Source: Pectinophora gossypiella (taxonomy: Eukaryota; Arthropoda; Insecta; Lepidoptera; Gelechiidae). From it: a stretch of DNA of 64,000 nucleotides. The stretch is taken from positions 1,272,501-1,336,500 of the forward strand of contig NC_065420.1 of NCBI RefSeq assembly GCF_024362695.1, in the 5' to 3' direction. The position numbers were made by a program, and so were the translations under genes. The stretch's first letter is position 1. The number at the start of each line of letters is the position of its first letter. The notes beneath the pieces were generated by a model. That model saw only the letters and a list, made by a program, of their open reading frames with translations. It was not told where the DNA came from and did not search any database. Below are positions 11,042-21,897 of the stretch, one piece after another.

Positions 11042-11214
11042 AAGCCGTGGCAGCCCAGTTGGTAGCATGCTTGCCTCTCACTTTGAGGTGACAGGTTTGA
11101 ATCCAGCAGAGGCGTAAACATTGGTTTACGCTGTCATTGGTTGGCTATCATTGGATAGCCAAATTTAAGAAGATTTTACACAAGCCAGCGTTCTACCAAT
11201 GGGTTATCACGGCT
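11042..11214. repeat. SINE D head plus inverted head fragment
   Basis: 11042-11130 is a plus-strand SINE D head (gccgtggcagcccagttgg). 11175-11214 ends in an inverted piece of the same head (cgttctaccaatgggttat, cacggctcc). Confidence 0.6.
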
Positions 11215-11316
11215 CCAAAAAGATTAATGATGACAAATGTTAATTGATATAAAATACCTATATATCTCATTGGTCTAACAGAAAGCTCAGTGAGGTGTGG
11301 CTACTTAGTTCATTAT

Positions 11317-11438
11317 CAGCGGGCTTAGCACCGTAAGCGCGCGACTCTTTCTCGCCTCGACATACGTCACCCGTCACTCTCTCACAGTACTGCACAGAAA
11401 GAGACAGATCTCTGTCGCGGCGATGGCTAGGCCCGCTG
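11317..11438. mobile_element. Short element with 13-bp inverted ends
   Basis: cagcgggcttagc at 11317-11329 pairs with gctaggcccgctg at 11426-11438 with one mismatch. About 122 bp, no coding. MITE-like; single copy here. Confidence 0.45.
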
Positions 11439-11768
11439 ATGTGCCTCTGACTACCACCATTGGGATCTAGTCGTGAGCTAATGCTATATTACCTTTATTT
11501 TGTTGTTAAAATATAACTTACACTATTAATTAACGCTAAAGTTTTTAATAAGATGTTATCTAGTATCAAAATTATTCAAACCAACTACGAGAACCAAAAG
11601 TATCAAGACCAATGAACCAAGGTTCATTTGCACTTGTGTTGATGTAAACAACATTTAGTGTGCCATTTTGTCCGACACACACATGCGCAAACAGCGTGAA
11701 TCACGATTTAGGCAGAATTTATAAGAACGATTCAATTTCCATTTTGAATTGAATTATTTTAGTATTAA
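11439..11768. other. No recognised feature
   Basis: AT-rich; nothing recognised. Confidence 0.5.
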
Positions 11769-11963
11769 AGATACGCCTCTGGGGTACAGTGGTTGTGCGT
11801 TGGCCTCACGATCCTCATGTCCCGGGTTCGATTCCCGGTAGGGATTACAAAAATCACTTTGTGATCCCAGGACATTACAGGTTGATCACCTGATTATGCG
11901 AAAGAAAGATGAACCGTGCTTCGGAAGGTACTTTAAGCCGTTGGTAAACCTACCTACCTAAGT
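11769..11963 (+). mobile_element. SINE B, head and core
   Basis: tRNA-like head with good B box (gggttcgattcccgg), then atcactttgtgatccc and the core cgtgcttcggaaggtac. The tail is lost. Confidence 0.8.
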
Positions 11964-12487
11964 AAATAGGTGTGCTACATTACTACGAAAAAGCGAGCGA
12001 GACAGACTGTCCGCGTGCTCTCTCTTACTCCTTAGCGACTTACGGCCATTTAGATTAAAGTAAGACCTTAATATTTAGGACCGAAGGCTTAATGTGTCAT
12101 GACGTACTTATCTCATTTTCGGACAGTCATTTCGGACAGTCAATATTTGCAAACATTCGTCGATAGTGTATCCCGACCTTATGATGACGTAGCATTGTTT
12201 GTATGTGTGCGTCCGCGCACTCACACATGCGCACGTAGCATTGAGTCAGGTCATGGCACTCGGCGCGTGCGGCTGTTATTCGTTCGTATTTTATATATTG
12301 TACCTACCATCTGATTATACGCATTTAGTGGTGGGTCTAAATGAACTTAAGTTACCTTTTCGTCGCTTTATAAATAGATAGATACATAGATAAAACACAA
12401 GATACAGAAATAAGGGCAACAGATATAGAAAGTCACAACAGAGCGGCCTTATTGCTCATGCAGCAAATTATTCCAGACAACTTTTGG
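11964..12487. other. No recognised feature
   Basis: Two overlapping open frames (12099-12381) have no motif and simple-sequence composition (cgcac/acacatgcgc). Confidence 0.45.
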
Positions 12488-12700
12488 GTTTTGGGCAGCA
12501 GTAACTGTCAGTACTAAGAGGCGTAGGGCAGGAGTCCTAGTACGGCTTTGAAATAGACTGCTCTGGGCACCATCCTACTCGCGTCAGACAGAGAACTGTG
12601 GAGCGGAAGGCAAGAGGGAAACCACTGCTCTATTTTTCCCTAAGAAAGTAGCATGGAGAAGCAGCAAAGAGAGCGTGGCTCTTAAATTAATGATGTAGAA
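12488..12700 (+). repeat. Repeat J, inverted relative to 5427
   Basis: gcagtaactgtcagtac, aatagactgctctgggc, gtcagacagag and gagcgtggctcttaaatt match 5427-5640 in reverse. Confidence 0.7.
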
Positions 12701-12722
12701 CCTTAGGTACAGGCAATTAACA

Positions 12723-13090
12723 AATTGACAATTAATTAGTTATTATCATAATTTTACATGATTTAGATTTTGAAGCCTGTGAAATTCGGACCTGCGACCT
12801 AACAGTATTATCACGTCATTTAGCACAACTTTAGTAATGCATTTTCTAGAAAAATATAATAAGAGAGCTGTAGTAGCCCAGTTGTAAGAACGCTTGACTC
12901 TCACTGTGAAGTTGCAGGTTTGAATCCCAGCGCAGATATATTATATCAATAATTTAAATTGACAATTAATTAGTTATTATCATAATTTTACATGATTTTG
13001 AAGCCTGTGAAATTCGAACCTGCGACCTAACAGTATTATCACCACACTCAGCACAATTTTAAAAATCATTTTCTAGAAAAATATAATAAG
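12723..13090. repeat. Direct repeat flanking a SINE D head
   Basis: 12723-12863 and 12957-13090 are near-copies (gttattatcataattttac, tgaagcctgtgaaattcg, ttctagaaaaatataataag). Between them, 12868-12936, is a SINE D head. The repeat carries a minus-strand B-box-like motif (aattcgaacctgcgac). Confidence 0.75.
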
Positions 13091-13348
13091 CAAACCTGGT
13101 CTAACGACAGATTAAATTACGTTGTAACTGGTTTAACAGTATAGCAGTAACTAGTTATAAAAAAACATGTTAAAGTTACGCGGAAGTCCTTGCGGGGTGA
13201 ACATAAGGAAACAATTGTAAAGCCACGCGTAACTATTTTAGCGAATCACGCGCACGTGGGAATAAGCAAAAAATTAAGGTAACATGCAAGTATACCAACA
13301 TAAAGCACCATAAAATTCATCATATCCATTTGAGGACTCCGTATCATT

Positions 13349-13498
13349 TGTCGCAGGTGGCATTAACTACTTGGCCGGATAAATGGGGAGCGCTGAAGGC
13401 TCTCACCCGGTACAACGTTTAAGACAACAGGACTGAGGGTGCCTAGTTGGGCGCGAACCTCGGCTCAGGGCGTCGTCGTCGTGGGTCGGTATCGGAGT
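13349..13498 (+). repeat. Repeat E, 5' part
   Basis: gcattaactacttggccgg, gggagcgctgaaggctctca and ttgggcgcgaacctcggctc match 39880-40000. The distal half is lost. Confidence 0.75.
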
Positions 13499-13514
13499 TC
13501 CTCTAGTTATTAAA

Positions 13515-13860
13515 TAACTTGTAATGTATATGTATAAAGATGTGTTGCTGTTGCAGTTTCTTGTCGTTTCTTCTCCTCAGCCATAACACCTTGCGAAATG
13601 ACGTAAATTCAAAAATGTTACATTGACCTTCAACAAGTTTATCCATGATAAATATGTTGAATAAAATGATTCTGATTTCTTATTTAATTGTTGTAAGTAT
13701 AAGAAGAAATTTATTTCTTAGACAGCTTACTTGTACTGTCTGTTTCTTTGTCTGTTCTATTGTGTACAAATAAATAAAATAATAAATTAGTAAATAAATA
13801 ATAATAAAAATAAATAAATTAATAATAATTTCTTTATTTAGGTAAAAAGGCTAACCACAC
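13515..13860 (+). repeat. LINE 3' ends, two in series
   Basis: 13590-13680 (ttgcgaaatgacgtaaattc ... tgttgaataaaatgattctg) and 13700-13830 (tactgtctgtttctttgtct ... gtgtacaaataaataaaat) each end in a poly(A)-signal-like aataaa and AT tail, the form of 5'-truncated LINE ends. Confidence 0.5.
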
Positions 13861-15090
13861 ATTGGAGAATAAATACATAATTTTAAAGGTTCTCTATTTT
13901 TGCTCATAAAATTTTATGTAATAATTTAACTTGGCATACTGTTACTTGTCCTATTATTAGTTACGCATAGTATTAATTTGTCATAACCTTTTCAGCATAA
14001 TTTTGAAACTCATAACTACTGTAAGCATAATAATTAATGACAATAATGATAAATAAGCATAATTATTATAAGCATAAAAACTATACTCCGAATAAGAAAA
14101 GTTTTGGCACAACTTTGAACATTTTCGAAACTTACTTATCCTTGGCTGCATTTGGTTCATGATTGTAACTTTTATATTTTTTGAGACTATTTCATGCTGT
14201 TGGTCATCATTCAGTATACTTTTGATTTGTAAGATAAACATGCTGGCGGCGTAGGGGTGGCCCAAGGGCCACCTCCGCCGCACCCTAACCTACTATTATT
14301 ATCCCTTGTAAAAATTATGACAAAACACTATTATTCAAAAAAGAATTATGGAAAGCTATTTTTATGCGAATCAAATTTATGCCAACAAATATTAGTCCAA
14401 AAATAAGTTATACCTAACAAACCAGTATTCCTAGATGTTATTATGGGAAAGTACTATTATGCTAAAAAACCTTATCCAAAAAGGATTATGATAATTAACA
14501 TTATGACAAAAACATTTATGCATTTTAAGAGAATCCCAATTTTAAATCGTTAAAATAATATAAAATATAATACAAATGTAAGTGTAAAGTTAAAAATAAA
14601 TTAATACTAAGTGTACACGTAAGGACTTGAATTGTTAATTTATTACTATATTTATATTTAATTTGTAATTATAATATTATTATAGGTGACTATTTAGGGT
14701 ATTACACGGGTATATTGTAATTTGATTAGATATTATTTGTAATTTGAGTGTACAAAGTGACAAAAATTATCACAGTCATTTGCGATTCGCACTCGCACAT
14801 AAATAAATAATGTTAAGAAATAAACAATTTGCTACTTCTAATCACTTTATTGTCATTTTCCACAACATAATCATGTGACAGGGATCTCCGTTGTTGTCGT
14901 GTTTCTAGAAATTGTTATTTGCCACGAGGATGTCACCGTATTATATTTTATAACACTAACGTATAAGATTGGATTGCAGATAAAACATACATTGCATACT
15001 TAAACTCACGCCTATTTCCCACCGGGGTAGGCAAAGACTATGGAATTTCCTTCGATCCTGATACATCTGCAGATAAAACTTGTCGATAAA
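13861..15090. other. Very AT-rich DNA, no gene
   Basis: Long stretches above roughly 75% AT by eye. 13981-14283 has an open minus frame without motifs. A short repeat F piece (aactcacgcctatttcc) is at about 15003-15060. Confidence 0.55.
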
Positions 15091-15416
15091 TAATTAAAGC
15101 ACATAATAACGGGTTCTTACCGCGATTAAATGGGGATATGAGACTCCCGATATTAAAATTTCGACACTGTTGCAAGTGCCATGATCACGGGATGACTGAT
15201 GAGATTGGAGTGGAGTAGGTAGATCCATAATTTTCTACGGGCAGACATATCTGTCTACCCTCTTTCTTTGCCGCTTGTTTATGTTTTTGATATCGGAATG
15301 TTCGGAACCATCTGAACTCGCACCAAACTCATGGCACTTGCAACAGTGTCGAAATATCGGGAGTCTCATATCCCCATTTAAACGCGGTAAGAACCCTTTA
15401 TTATGTGCTTTAATTA
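15091..15416. mobile_element. Element with about 90-bp inverted ends
   Basis: taattaaagcacataataa at 15091-15109 is exactly inverted at 15398-15416. The match continues inward through gggttcttaccgcg, ggggatatgagactcccgat and cgacactgttgcaagtgcca with few differences. Centre about 140 bp, no open frame. A fold-back or long-TIR MITE. Confidence 0.75.
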
Positions 15417-15616
15417 TGATAATAACCGCGTAAACTTAAAACAATGTCGATAAATAGTTGCTATTTCACAGAGAACTGCACGAAACATGAAATTAAACTC
15501 ATAAAGTCGAATTCAGTGGTTTAGCACCCGATACAGGATTGGAACTGGTGATGCTATGACGTAAAATGAATGACACGTTCTTCGATCAGTAAAAGTCACG
15601 TTTCAGTATTGAACAT

Positions 15617-15815
15617 ACATACATACATAAACTCACGCCTATTTCCCACCGGGGTAAGCAGAGACTATAGAATTCCATTTGCTTCGATCCTGACGCACTT
15701 CTCTTGTTTCCTCCACATTCATCAATCGCTTCATACACGCACGCCGGTTCAGAGTTCGTATTAAACCTGTTCTAAGAACATCTCCAATTTGGTCATCGTA
15801 AGTCCTTGTTGGTCT
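15617..15815 (-). pseudogene. Repeat F (LINE C-terminal end)
   Basis: The minus strand contains tokens for a DQIGD...N.RACMKRLM..EE segment and ends in the cgtgagtttatgtatg tail. 5'-truncated LINE copy with lesions. Confidence 0.65.
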
Positions 15816-15944
15816 TCAGTATTGAATGAATAGTTTTAAACTACGAATAAATAGGTTTTAAACGAATTTTACGTCAAAAATCTTAGTACTTACACTTTTA
15901 CTTAGGACATGTACAGACGAATAAAATGAGCACAATATAAAGAC

Positions 15945-16036
15945 CGAGTGATCGCCTTCAGTGCTCCTCATTTGTCCGGCCAAGTAGTTAATGCCATCTG
16001 TGGCAAATCTACAATAAGTCACGTCAAAAAAGTAAG
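15945..16036 (-). repeat. Repeat E, 5' end
   Basis: Reverse complement of the E start: gtccggccaagtagttaatg and acaataagtcacgtcaaaaa. Confidence 0.75.
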
Positions 16037-16056
16037 CACAATATAAATGTAAACCA

Positions 16057-16110
16057 ACCATGTGTGTGTGTGTATGTGTGTGTGTCTCTGTGTGTGTGTG
16101 TGTGTGTGTA
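16057..16110. repeat. (TG)n microsatellite
   Basis: Interrupted gtgtgt run. Confidence 0.9.
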
Positions 16111-16390
16111 TACCTATACAAACTAAAAAATCTTAAAAAGAGATCTTCTCAGAAGACCGTTTAGCACCTACCTCTCAGCAAAGAGCAAAGGTTTCTTCAC
16201 CCGCAATTTATCTTCAATTCACACATTTACTGCACAGTTCTTTTCTCATTGTTGACACTCGATCGGAAACACTAGTTTTTCCGGTACAGTAATCCACGGT
16301 AATTGTTACCGACTAGTATTTATGTAAGGTATACTTCTATTAACTAGTTTGTAATTAGTCTTTGATGAGCTGTTTGCCTCGTGTCGACTT

Positions 16391-16446
16391 GTGTACGAAG
16401 TAAAGCAGGTTACGGTTTGGCGTTAATATGGATGGGTGACCGCTTG
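16391..16446 (+). repeat. 5S rRNA-derived fragment
   Basis: gaagtaaagcaggt (A-box region, from 16397) and ggatgggtgaccgctt (C-box region, from 16430) lie 33 bp apart, the spacing in eukaryotic 5S rRNA genes (gaagttaagcag ... ggatgggtgaccgcc). Ends of the gene are absent, so this is a 5S-derived SINE or pseudogene remnant. Confidence 0.7.
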
Positions 16447-16519
16447 AAAATTAACACGTACCATAACATAGATAGCGTATACGTATACGTCACAATGCTG
16501 AGCACCGGTCTCCTCTAAA

Positions 16520-16722
16520 TCAACCACTTCAGAAACCCGATACCGACCCCGCCGGCGTGGTCGACGATTTCCCATTCAGCGCTTATCGCTATCGACCCAC
16601 TAGGGTCAGGCCTGTTGTCTTAAACGTTGTACCGGGTGAGAGCCTTCAGCGCTCCCCAGTTGTCCGGTCAAGTAGTTAATGCCATCTGCGGCAAATCTAC
16701 AATAAGTTACGTCAAAAAAACC
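16520..16722 (-). repeat. Repeat E with internal deletion
   Basis: ccgaccccgccggcgtggtc, gcgcttatcgctatcgaccc and acaataagttacgtc. The middle (gggcgcgaacctcgg part) is missing. Confidence 0.75.
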
Positions 16723-16854
16723 GGAGGGGGTATGGAGCATACTCCACTATGCTGCATGACTGCGGGTTGGTAGAGCTGTGTAATGTATCCTCCGAAGCTC
16801 GAAATCATCAGATCTTACTTTTTCGGACTTACTTTTTTTATTGCCAGCGAACGT

Positions 16855-16935
16855 GTTAAACATAGCTGGTGAGGAGTGAGTGTGTATTATAATACACCTC
16901 TGCTCACCCCTTTGGGATTATAGAAGCGGTAGTTC
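16855..16935. repeat. Repeat Q fragment
   Basis: tacacctctgctcacccc and ggattatagaagcgg resemble pieces at 34835, 51905 and 53525 (cagaggtgtat, ccccgaagg). Confidence 0.4.
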
Positions 16936-17130
16936 TTAGGATTGGGGTGTAAAGTTCCTAGTGACTGTGAGGGCTGGTTTTCTGAGGATAAGGATGAAAT
17001 GAAAACGTCCAGAAGATTGCAGAACTCACTGAATTTAAATAAAATTCGTACAAACAGTACGATACGGTAGTTCGATTAATGAAGATCGGAAGTGACGAGA
17101 CAAATGTTGTCATAGTATTAAAAATATAAA

Positions 17131-17536
17131 TTTAATGGGGTTGCCAACAGCGGTATGTTGTGTTCCTCCTCAGGTATAAAGATGTTCTGAAGCGGCATAT
17201 GAAGATGCAACATTGAGCCTTCTCAATGGGAGGGTTTGGCAGCACAGCGCCCAGAATGGCGCAGGCTTTGTCATGAGGCGAGTCCACGAGTTCGAGCAAC
17301 AGCGCACGGCAGACCTCGATGCTAAACGTGATGAGTTGAAGGCCCGTCCCCCTGCCGCTATTCATTATAATTACCAAAACGGTGTACTGTCACTGTGCGC
17401 GGGAGTTCACTGTGAAGATAGGCTACATAAGCCATCTTCGGGCGCATCAGCGTCGTGCCGACTAGGAGTCGAAGTGGTCGCCATGGCCGAAATCGGTCGG
17501 AGATCATCATCATTGTGTAAACTGATCGAAGGTTAG
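17131..17536 (+). pseudogene. Non-LTR reverse transcriptase C-terminus, decayed
   Basis: The plus strand opens with RYKDVLKRHMKM and a stop, then EFEQQRTADLDAKRDELKAR and PPAAIHYNY, with a degraded cysteine/histidine end. From family knowledge, RYKD.LK......A.DR..WR followed by FE..R...L..KR and a C2H2 finger ends many animal non-LTR reverse transcriptases. At least one stop and one frameshift break it, and the finger is not intact. Confidence 0.65.
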
Positions 17537-18203
17537 TAATTAATCATGTAGGTATTAATCTGTACATATCTCATTGATTTAAATTGACAAGAAAAAAACA
17601 ACATTTTGACACACCTCGAAAAGGGCCAATTACCTCCAAATGTCACATTTGGTAAGGACAAACCTTGCACCTATCTTACTCATCGTGGTTCAATATCTTT
17701 AGAACTTAAGGACAATCTTTTTATAGACATTTGTTTTTCGTGACTGCATATAAAAACGCATAAAAGGCTATGGCGAGGTCGTTAAACCCTTAAGCAAATG
17801 TGCACAACAATGCCACAGTGCACATATAATTCATAAATAATTTTGCCATGCTGGTGATTTTGCAAAGGAAGCTACGAGAAGTTTTTTAGGCTGTGACACG
17901 AAATCGCGGTAGGTATTGCAAGCTTACAATGCACCGAAAGAGGTAAGTAAATATTGATTTTGTGATTTAAGATGTAAGATTAATTACCTGCCAAAGTTTA
18001 TTGTCTTATTGCAATGTTGGCTTACGGTACATTCGCGATTAAACTTTGTAAGCAGTGACTCAAGTAAACGGCCAATTGTTAGAACTATGAAAAGTTTTGT
18101 AGTAATGATTCTGTTTTGTTTCATGCTACGAGTTCCAAATATAAAACTATTAAATCAAAATTTTATGTTCTTACTTTTTTAACTTCTTTACTTAGGTAAC
18201 AAG
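17537..18203. other. No recognised feature
   Basis: AT-rich with no long frame. Confidence 0.5.
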
Positions 18204-18328
18204 CAAGAAGACCTGATATGAAACAGATCAAAGAGAAGGTGAATGTCGTGTCTTATAAAGAAGTGAAGGAATTGGCCATTGATAGACAAGAATGGAGAAT
18301 GCTACACCGACAAGAGCGTGGCTCTTAA
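18204..18328 (+). pseudogene. LINE 3' coding end
   Basis: RRPDMKQIKEKVNVVSYKEV, then KELAIDRQEWRMLHRQERGS and a taa at 18326-18328. Best preserved member of the family also at 815, 9850 and 40404. SINE A at 18352 follows directly. Confidence 0.7.
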
Positions 18329-18337
18329 ATTAGTTGC

Positions 18338-18648
18338 GATGAGATGAAGCTGAGGAGCTCGGTGGCGCAGCGGTAAACGCGCTCGGTCTGCGATTGTTGA
18401 AGTTAAGCAACTTTCGCAAAGGCCGGTCATAGGATGGGTGACCACAAAAAAAAGTTTTCATCTCGAGTTCCTCCGTGCTTCGGAAGGCACGTTAAGCTGT
18501 TGGTCCTGGCTGCATTAGCAGTCGTTAATAACCACCAACCCGCACTGGGCCCGCGTGGTGGTTTAAGGCCCGATCTCCCTATCCATCCATAGGGAAGGCC
18601 CGTGCCCCAGCAGTGGGGACGTTAATGGGCTGGTGATGAGATGAAGCT
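18338..18648 (+). mobile_element. SINE A, full length, with 14-bp target duplication
   Basis: SINE body about 18352-18634. gatgagatgaagct is repeated exactly at 18338-18351 and 18635-18648. tRNA-type A box tggcgcagcgg near 18363; 5S-like A box gaagttaagcaac at 18399-18411 and C box ggatgggtgacc at 18432-18443, 33 bp apart; core at about 18473; ATG-type tail. A good reference copy. Confidence 0.93.
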
Positions 18649-19119
18649 TAGGTTGCAAGAAGTTGGTTTATTGGACCGCGGGATGGTGCAATGCAAAAAA
18701 AGGTAATTCTACCAACATAAACACAATATACAACAAATAAATATATTAATTATATCAATTATAGTTATCAGTACACATTCTTGCATTCTCACACTAAGCA
18801 CAAAAAATATGCAAATTATGACAATGTAACTTCACTTTATGCTTTGGCCAGGATCGTAAAACGGCGTACATTACGATCAAATTTCATGAAACTTCATACC
18901 TTACACGTGGTAATAAAAGGGAGTAATTAAATTAATAAATAATAATTAACTTCAAATAGAAACACACGCAAATGTATGCACGCAAGCCGTTTTTTATATA
19001 CAGTCTTGCATTTAGCACAATGTTTTAAATTTCTCGGTAAATATTTTTTTATTTATTTCTATGTGGGTGGTTTTTAAATGGATTTAAGTCTTTTAGTGTT
19101 AGAAATATGAACCGTAATC
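18649..19119. other. No recognised feature
   Basis: AT-rich; no long frame. Confidence 0.5.
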
Positions 19120-19450
19120 GGAAGCCGTGGTAGCCCAGTTGGTAGAACGCTTGCCTCTCACTTTGAGGTCGCAGGTTCGAATCCAGCACAGGCCTAAACC
19201 AGTGATTGTCGAATTTGTTTTCGAATCCACGTTTGGATCATAAATGATTATCAGTGAACGAAAACATCGTGAAGAAACCCACATTCCCGAGAAATGCATT
19301 TTCGGAGGTACGTGATTGTACCTGTATTGGGCTGGTTTTCCCTTCGCGGTTTGGAAGGTCAGAGGTCGCTTCTGTGAAACACCGGACCAGTCAAATATTC
19401 AGGTTAGGTAAGCGCTGTGAAAAACGGGATAATGCTAGGGAGGTGATACA
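19120..19450 (+). mobile_element. SINE D, near full length
   Basis: Head gccgtggtagcccagttgg, B box gcaggttcgaatccagc, body with gaatccacgtttggatcat and cgtgaagaaacccacattcc, then ctgtattgggctggttttcc and tail ggataatgctagggaggtga. Slightly shortened near 19395. Confidence 0.87.
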
Positions 19451-20380
19451 TAATCCAAAAAAAAGAAGAAAAAAGAAAGAAAGAGGAATGATAATGGTAT
19501 GAAATACTTAGCCAGAGAAATGGAGTGCGCTGAGGGTTCAGTTGTATAGTCTTTGCTATCCTCGACGGGAAAAAGGCGTTAGTTTCTGAATGTGTATTAG
19601 TTCTGCAGAAAAATAAGACAGTAAACAATAAATTCAATTAGTTCAGATATAACCTACAGCAAATTAAAAACATCGATCCAATGCCAGTAACAAATTAAAA
19701 AATAAACAGTGATAAATTAAAACACTAGTGAGTGCTCCTTGCACCAATTAATTCCCTACAAGCTTTTACAATTACAAATTCATTTTATTCATTTTTAACG
19801 TCAAGATAAATTGGCCGTAATAGTGTCTTGCAAAGTAACCATAGATATTTTACTATGGACTGGCTATTTTTCGAAAACAGCGTATTTATATCAGGGATGT
19901 TACGGAGCTGGGTAACCGAAACCGAAATTATTGGCTAAAAAAAACTACTTATCCGTAACAGTATTTACGGACAAGACAATGTTACTATTATAAAAAAATA
20001 ACACGAACATTACAGACACAGAAACATATTATATATGTGATATACATCCATACTCATCCATATCCGAATCCGAAACGTCATATCCGCAACTTTGACAACA
20101 GATTTATATTTAAGTAGAAACTATCTCGCTAGAGATTGCATTGGTAATTTGTGAGTAGGTACTATTTCCCTTTTTATAGGTATTATTTAAGTACACGTAT
20201 TTTCTTTTTGTATATTCGTTTAAGAATATGAACTTTATGGTATATAATTGATGCTTACTGATATTACTCCTTACTTATTGTCTGTTTATTGTTGTTGTTC
20301 CTTGAGTCCTGATCATAATATATACTATATTCCCTTCTTACATTATTATAGTTTATTAAAACTTATATGAAATCTCTTCT
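19451..20380. other. AT-rich DNA, no gene
   Basis: Short open frames only. 19540-19590 carries a degraded repeat F trace (atagtctttgctatcctcg). Confidence 0.5.
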
Positions 20381-20428
20381 TCTTCTTATCGTGTGGGTTG
20401 TGAGGTGAAATACCAGCCTCATCAACCT
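20381..20428 (-). repeat. SINE B tail fragment
   Basis: cttcttatcgtgtgggttg and gaaataccagcctcatcaac. Confidence 0.7.
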
Positions 20429-20547
20429 GATATGAAATATATATTATTTATTTAATTTAATAGGATTACACTATTATTATACTTAAGATAATACAATCTG
20501 TCACATAATCAGAAACATACGTAACTTCGTCACGTCCAACTACGCGT

Positions 20548-20754
20548 TTAAGTGTTCTGATTCTGACCTGGTCCAAACGAACCCATTACACTAGCGGCAT
20601 TGCCCCGTTGCACAGCCACTGACAGGCGTTGGACCAGGTAAGACGCAGACCTAGGGTCACCCCCTCTGACTTTGAGTCTCCGGCCGATCTCCCTGATCAA
20701 TTCCCTCGCCTCGCTACCCCAAGGACCCTTCTTACCATTAACAATTGTTACCAG
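20548..20754 (-). pseudogene. Unidentified TE-like coding remnant
   Basis: Open for over 60 codons on the minus strand up to a taa: NGKKGPWGSEARELIREIGR, RLKVRGGDPRSASYLVQRLS, then VAVQRGNAASVMG. GC content is well above the surroundings. I associate the GPWG...GDPRS.SYL.QR.S.A.QRGNAAS pattern with mobile-element ORFs of invertebrates but cannot name the family. Confidence 0.45.
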
Positions 20755-21454
20755 TTATCTCTTTGCCATGTGGAACGCACTAAAAGGTAATATGTATATT
20801 ATGATGATAATTATGCCATCTCTATTGAAGTACGTAGGGCTTGACATCCATAGAAGGCATCTTATAGGAAATAATAATACGTATAGAATGGTAACTCTTC
20901 GCCCCGCACCAATTTGAGTCGACCGCCTGCCTCACCCCCTCTAGGTTTTACTTTAGTCTACGAAATTTCCGCTTCACAAAAGGGGGTTCCTATTTGATTT
21001 GACTAAGTAGTCAAGTAGCCTATTAATTGAACATTTTGAAGAAAATATAATCTAACCTCGCCTTTTAGTTAAGAATTTACCCGTCACGAAAATAATTAAA
21101 AAATCAACGTTTTTCTTCCTTACTCTTAATCCTGTAGAGAAGAATTAAAAAAAAAAATATATCTATGAAAAAACTATGTACTCTTAAATAGGGTTGACGT
21201 GGCTCGTTGGCTAATCGATTCAATAAATCGATTAATAACCCGAGCGATAAAATGTAATCCAATTATATCGACGCATATCGATTTTATCGGGCGTCTTGTT
21301 GTCTGTCGCACAGTATAGTGGTGGGTTAAAATCGATTGGTAGTAGATTTATCGATAACTTACCATTCAATACCTGATGAGAGAATTTCAAAAATAATATA
21401 GATGGCGTAGCTTCGATGCTGTTCTGGGAACAAATAAAAAAAAACATAGAACAC
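20755..21454. other. No recognised feature
   Basis: AT-rich. 21210-21360 is rich in atcgat-type palindromes. Chance frames only. Confidence 0.45.
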
Positions 21455-21690
21455 GTTCAGCTGCTTGTCTTCCCGGGCATGTCGTAAAAACCGACAGATG
21501 GATTGTGTCCTCTAACATTATGGACTATAGTTATGGGTGATAGGCTGATCCCTTATCACCATAAGGTTCATCATATCCATCTTAGGACTTCGTATCAACA
21601 GTGGCTGCAAGTTGTCTTTGATTACTTGTGACTGCCCACCCCATTAGGGATTATGGGCGTGAGTTTATGTATGTATGTATAGATGGCGTT
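21455..21690 (+). repeat. Repeat L
   Basis: cgttcagctgcttgtcttcc, gtcctctaacattatggac, ggtgataggctgatccctta, atcaacagtggctgcaagt and gggcgtgagtttatgtatg. Inverted copies at 25262-25462 and 32936-33160. Probable LINE 3' region. Confidence 0.7.
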
Positions 21691-21851
21691 GTACAGATTT
21701 AACGTGATAATTACCTATTTTCTCATTGCTCGGGTACATAACAATTCAAAATAGCAGAAGCATAAAAAATAAAAAATGTTGCTTGTTATTTGGATCAAAT
21801 ACGTGCAGAATTGTGTTGTAAAGTACCTATATTTCTTCTCTTTATTTAGAT

Positions 21852-21897
21852 CAGAATCTTCTTCTATCGTGTGGGTTGTGAGGTGGATTACCAACCT
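21852..21897 (-). repeat. SINE B tail fragment
   Basis: tcttctatcgtgtgggttg and gaggtggattaccaacctc. Confidence 0.7.

Noticed and set aside
13981..14283. 100-codon minus-strand frame
   Set aside because: Very AT-rich, no motifs, no splice or promoter context.
15858..16121. Open frames rich in Thr/His from TG repeats (also 41287-41499)
   Set aside because: Products of dinucleotide microsatellites.
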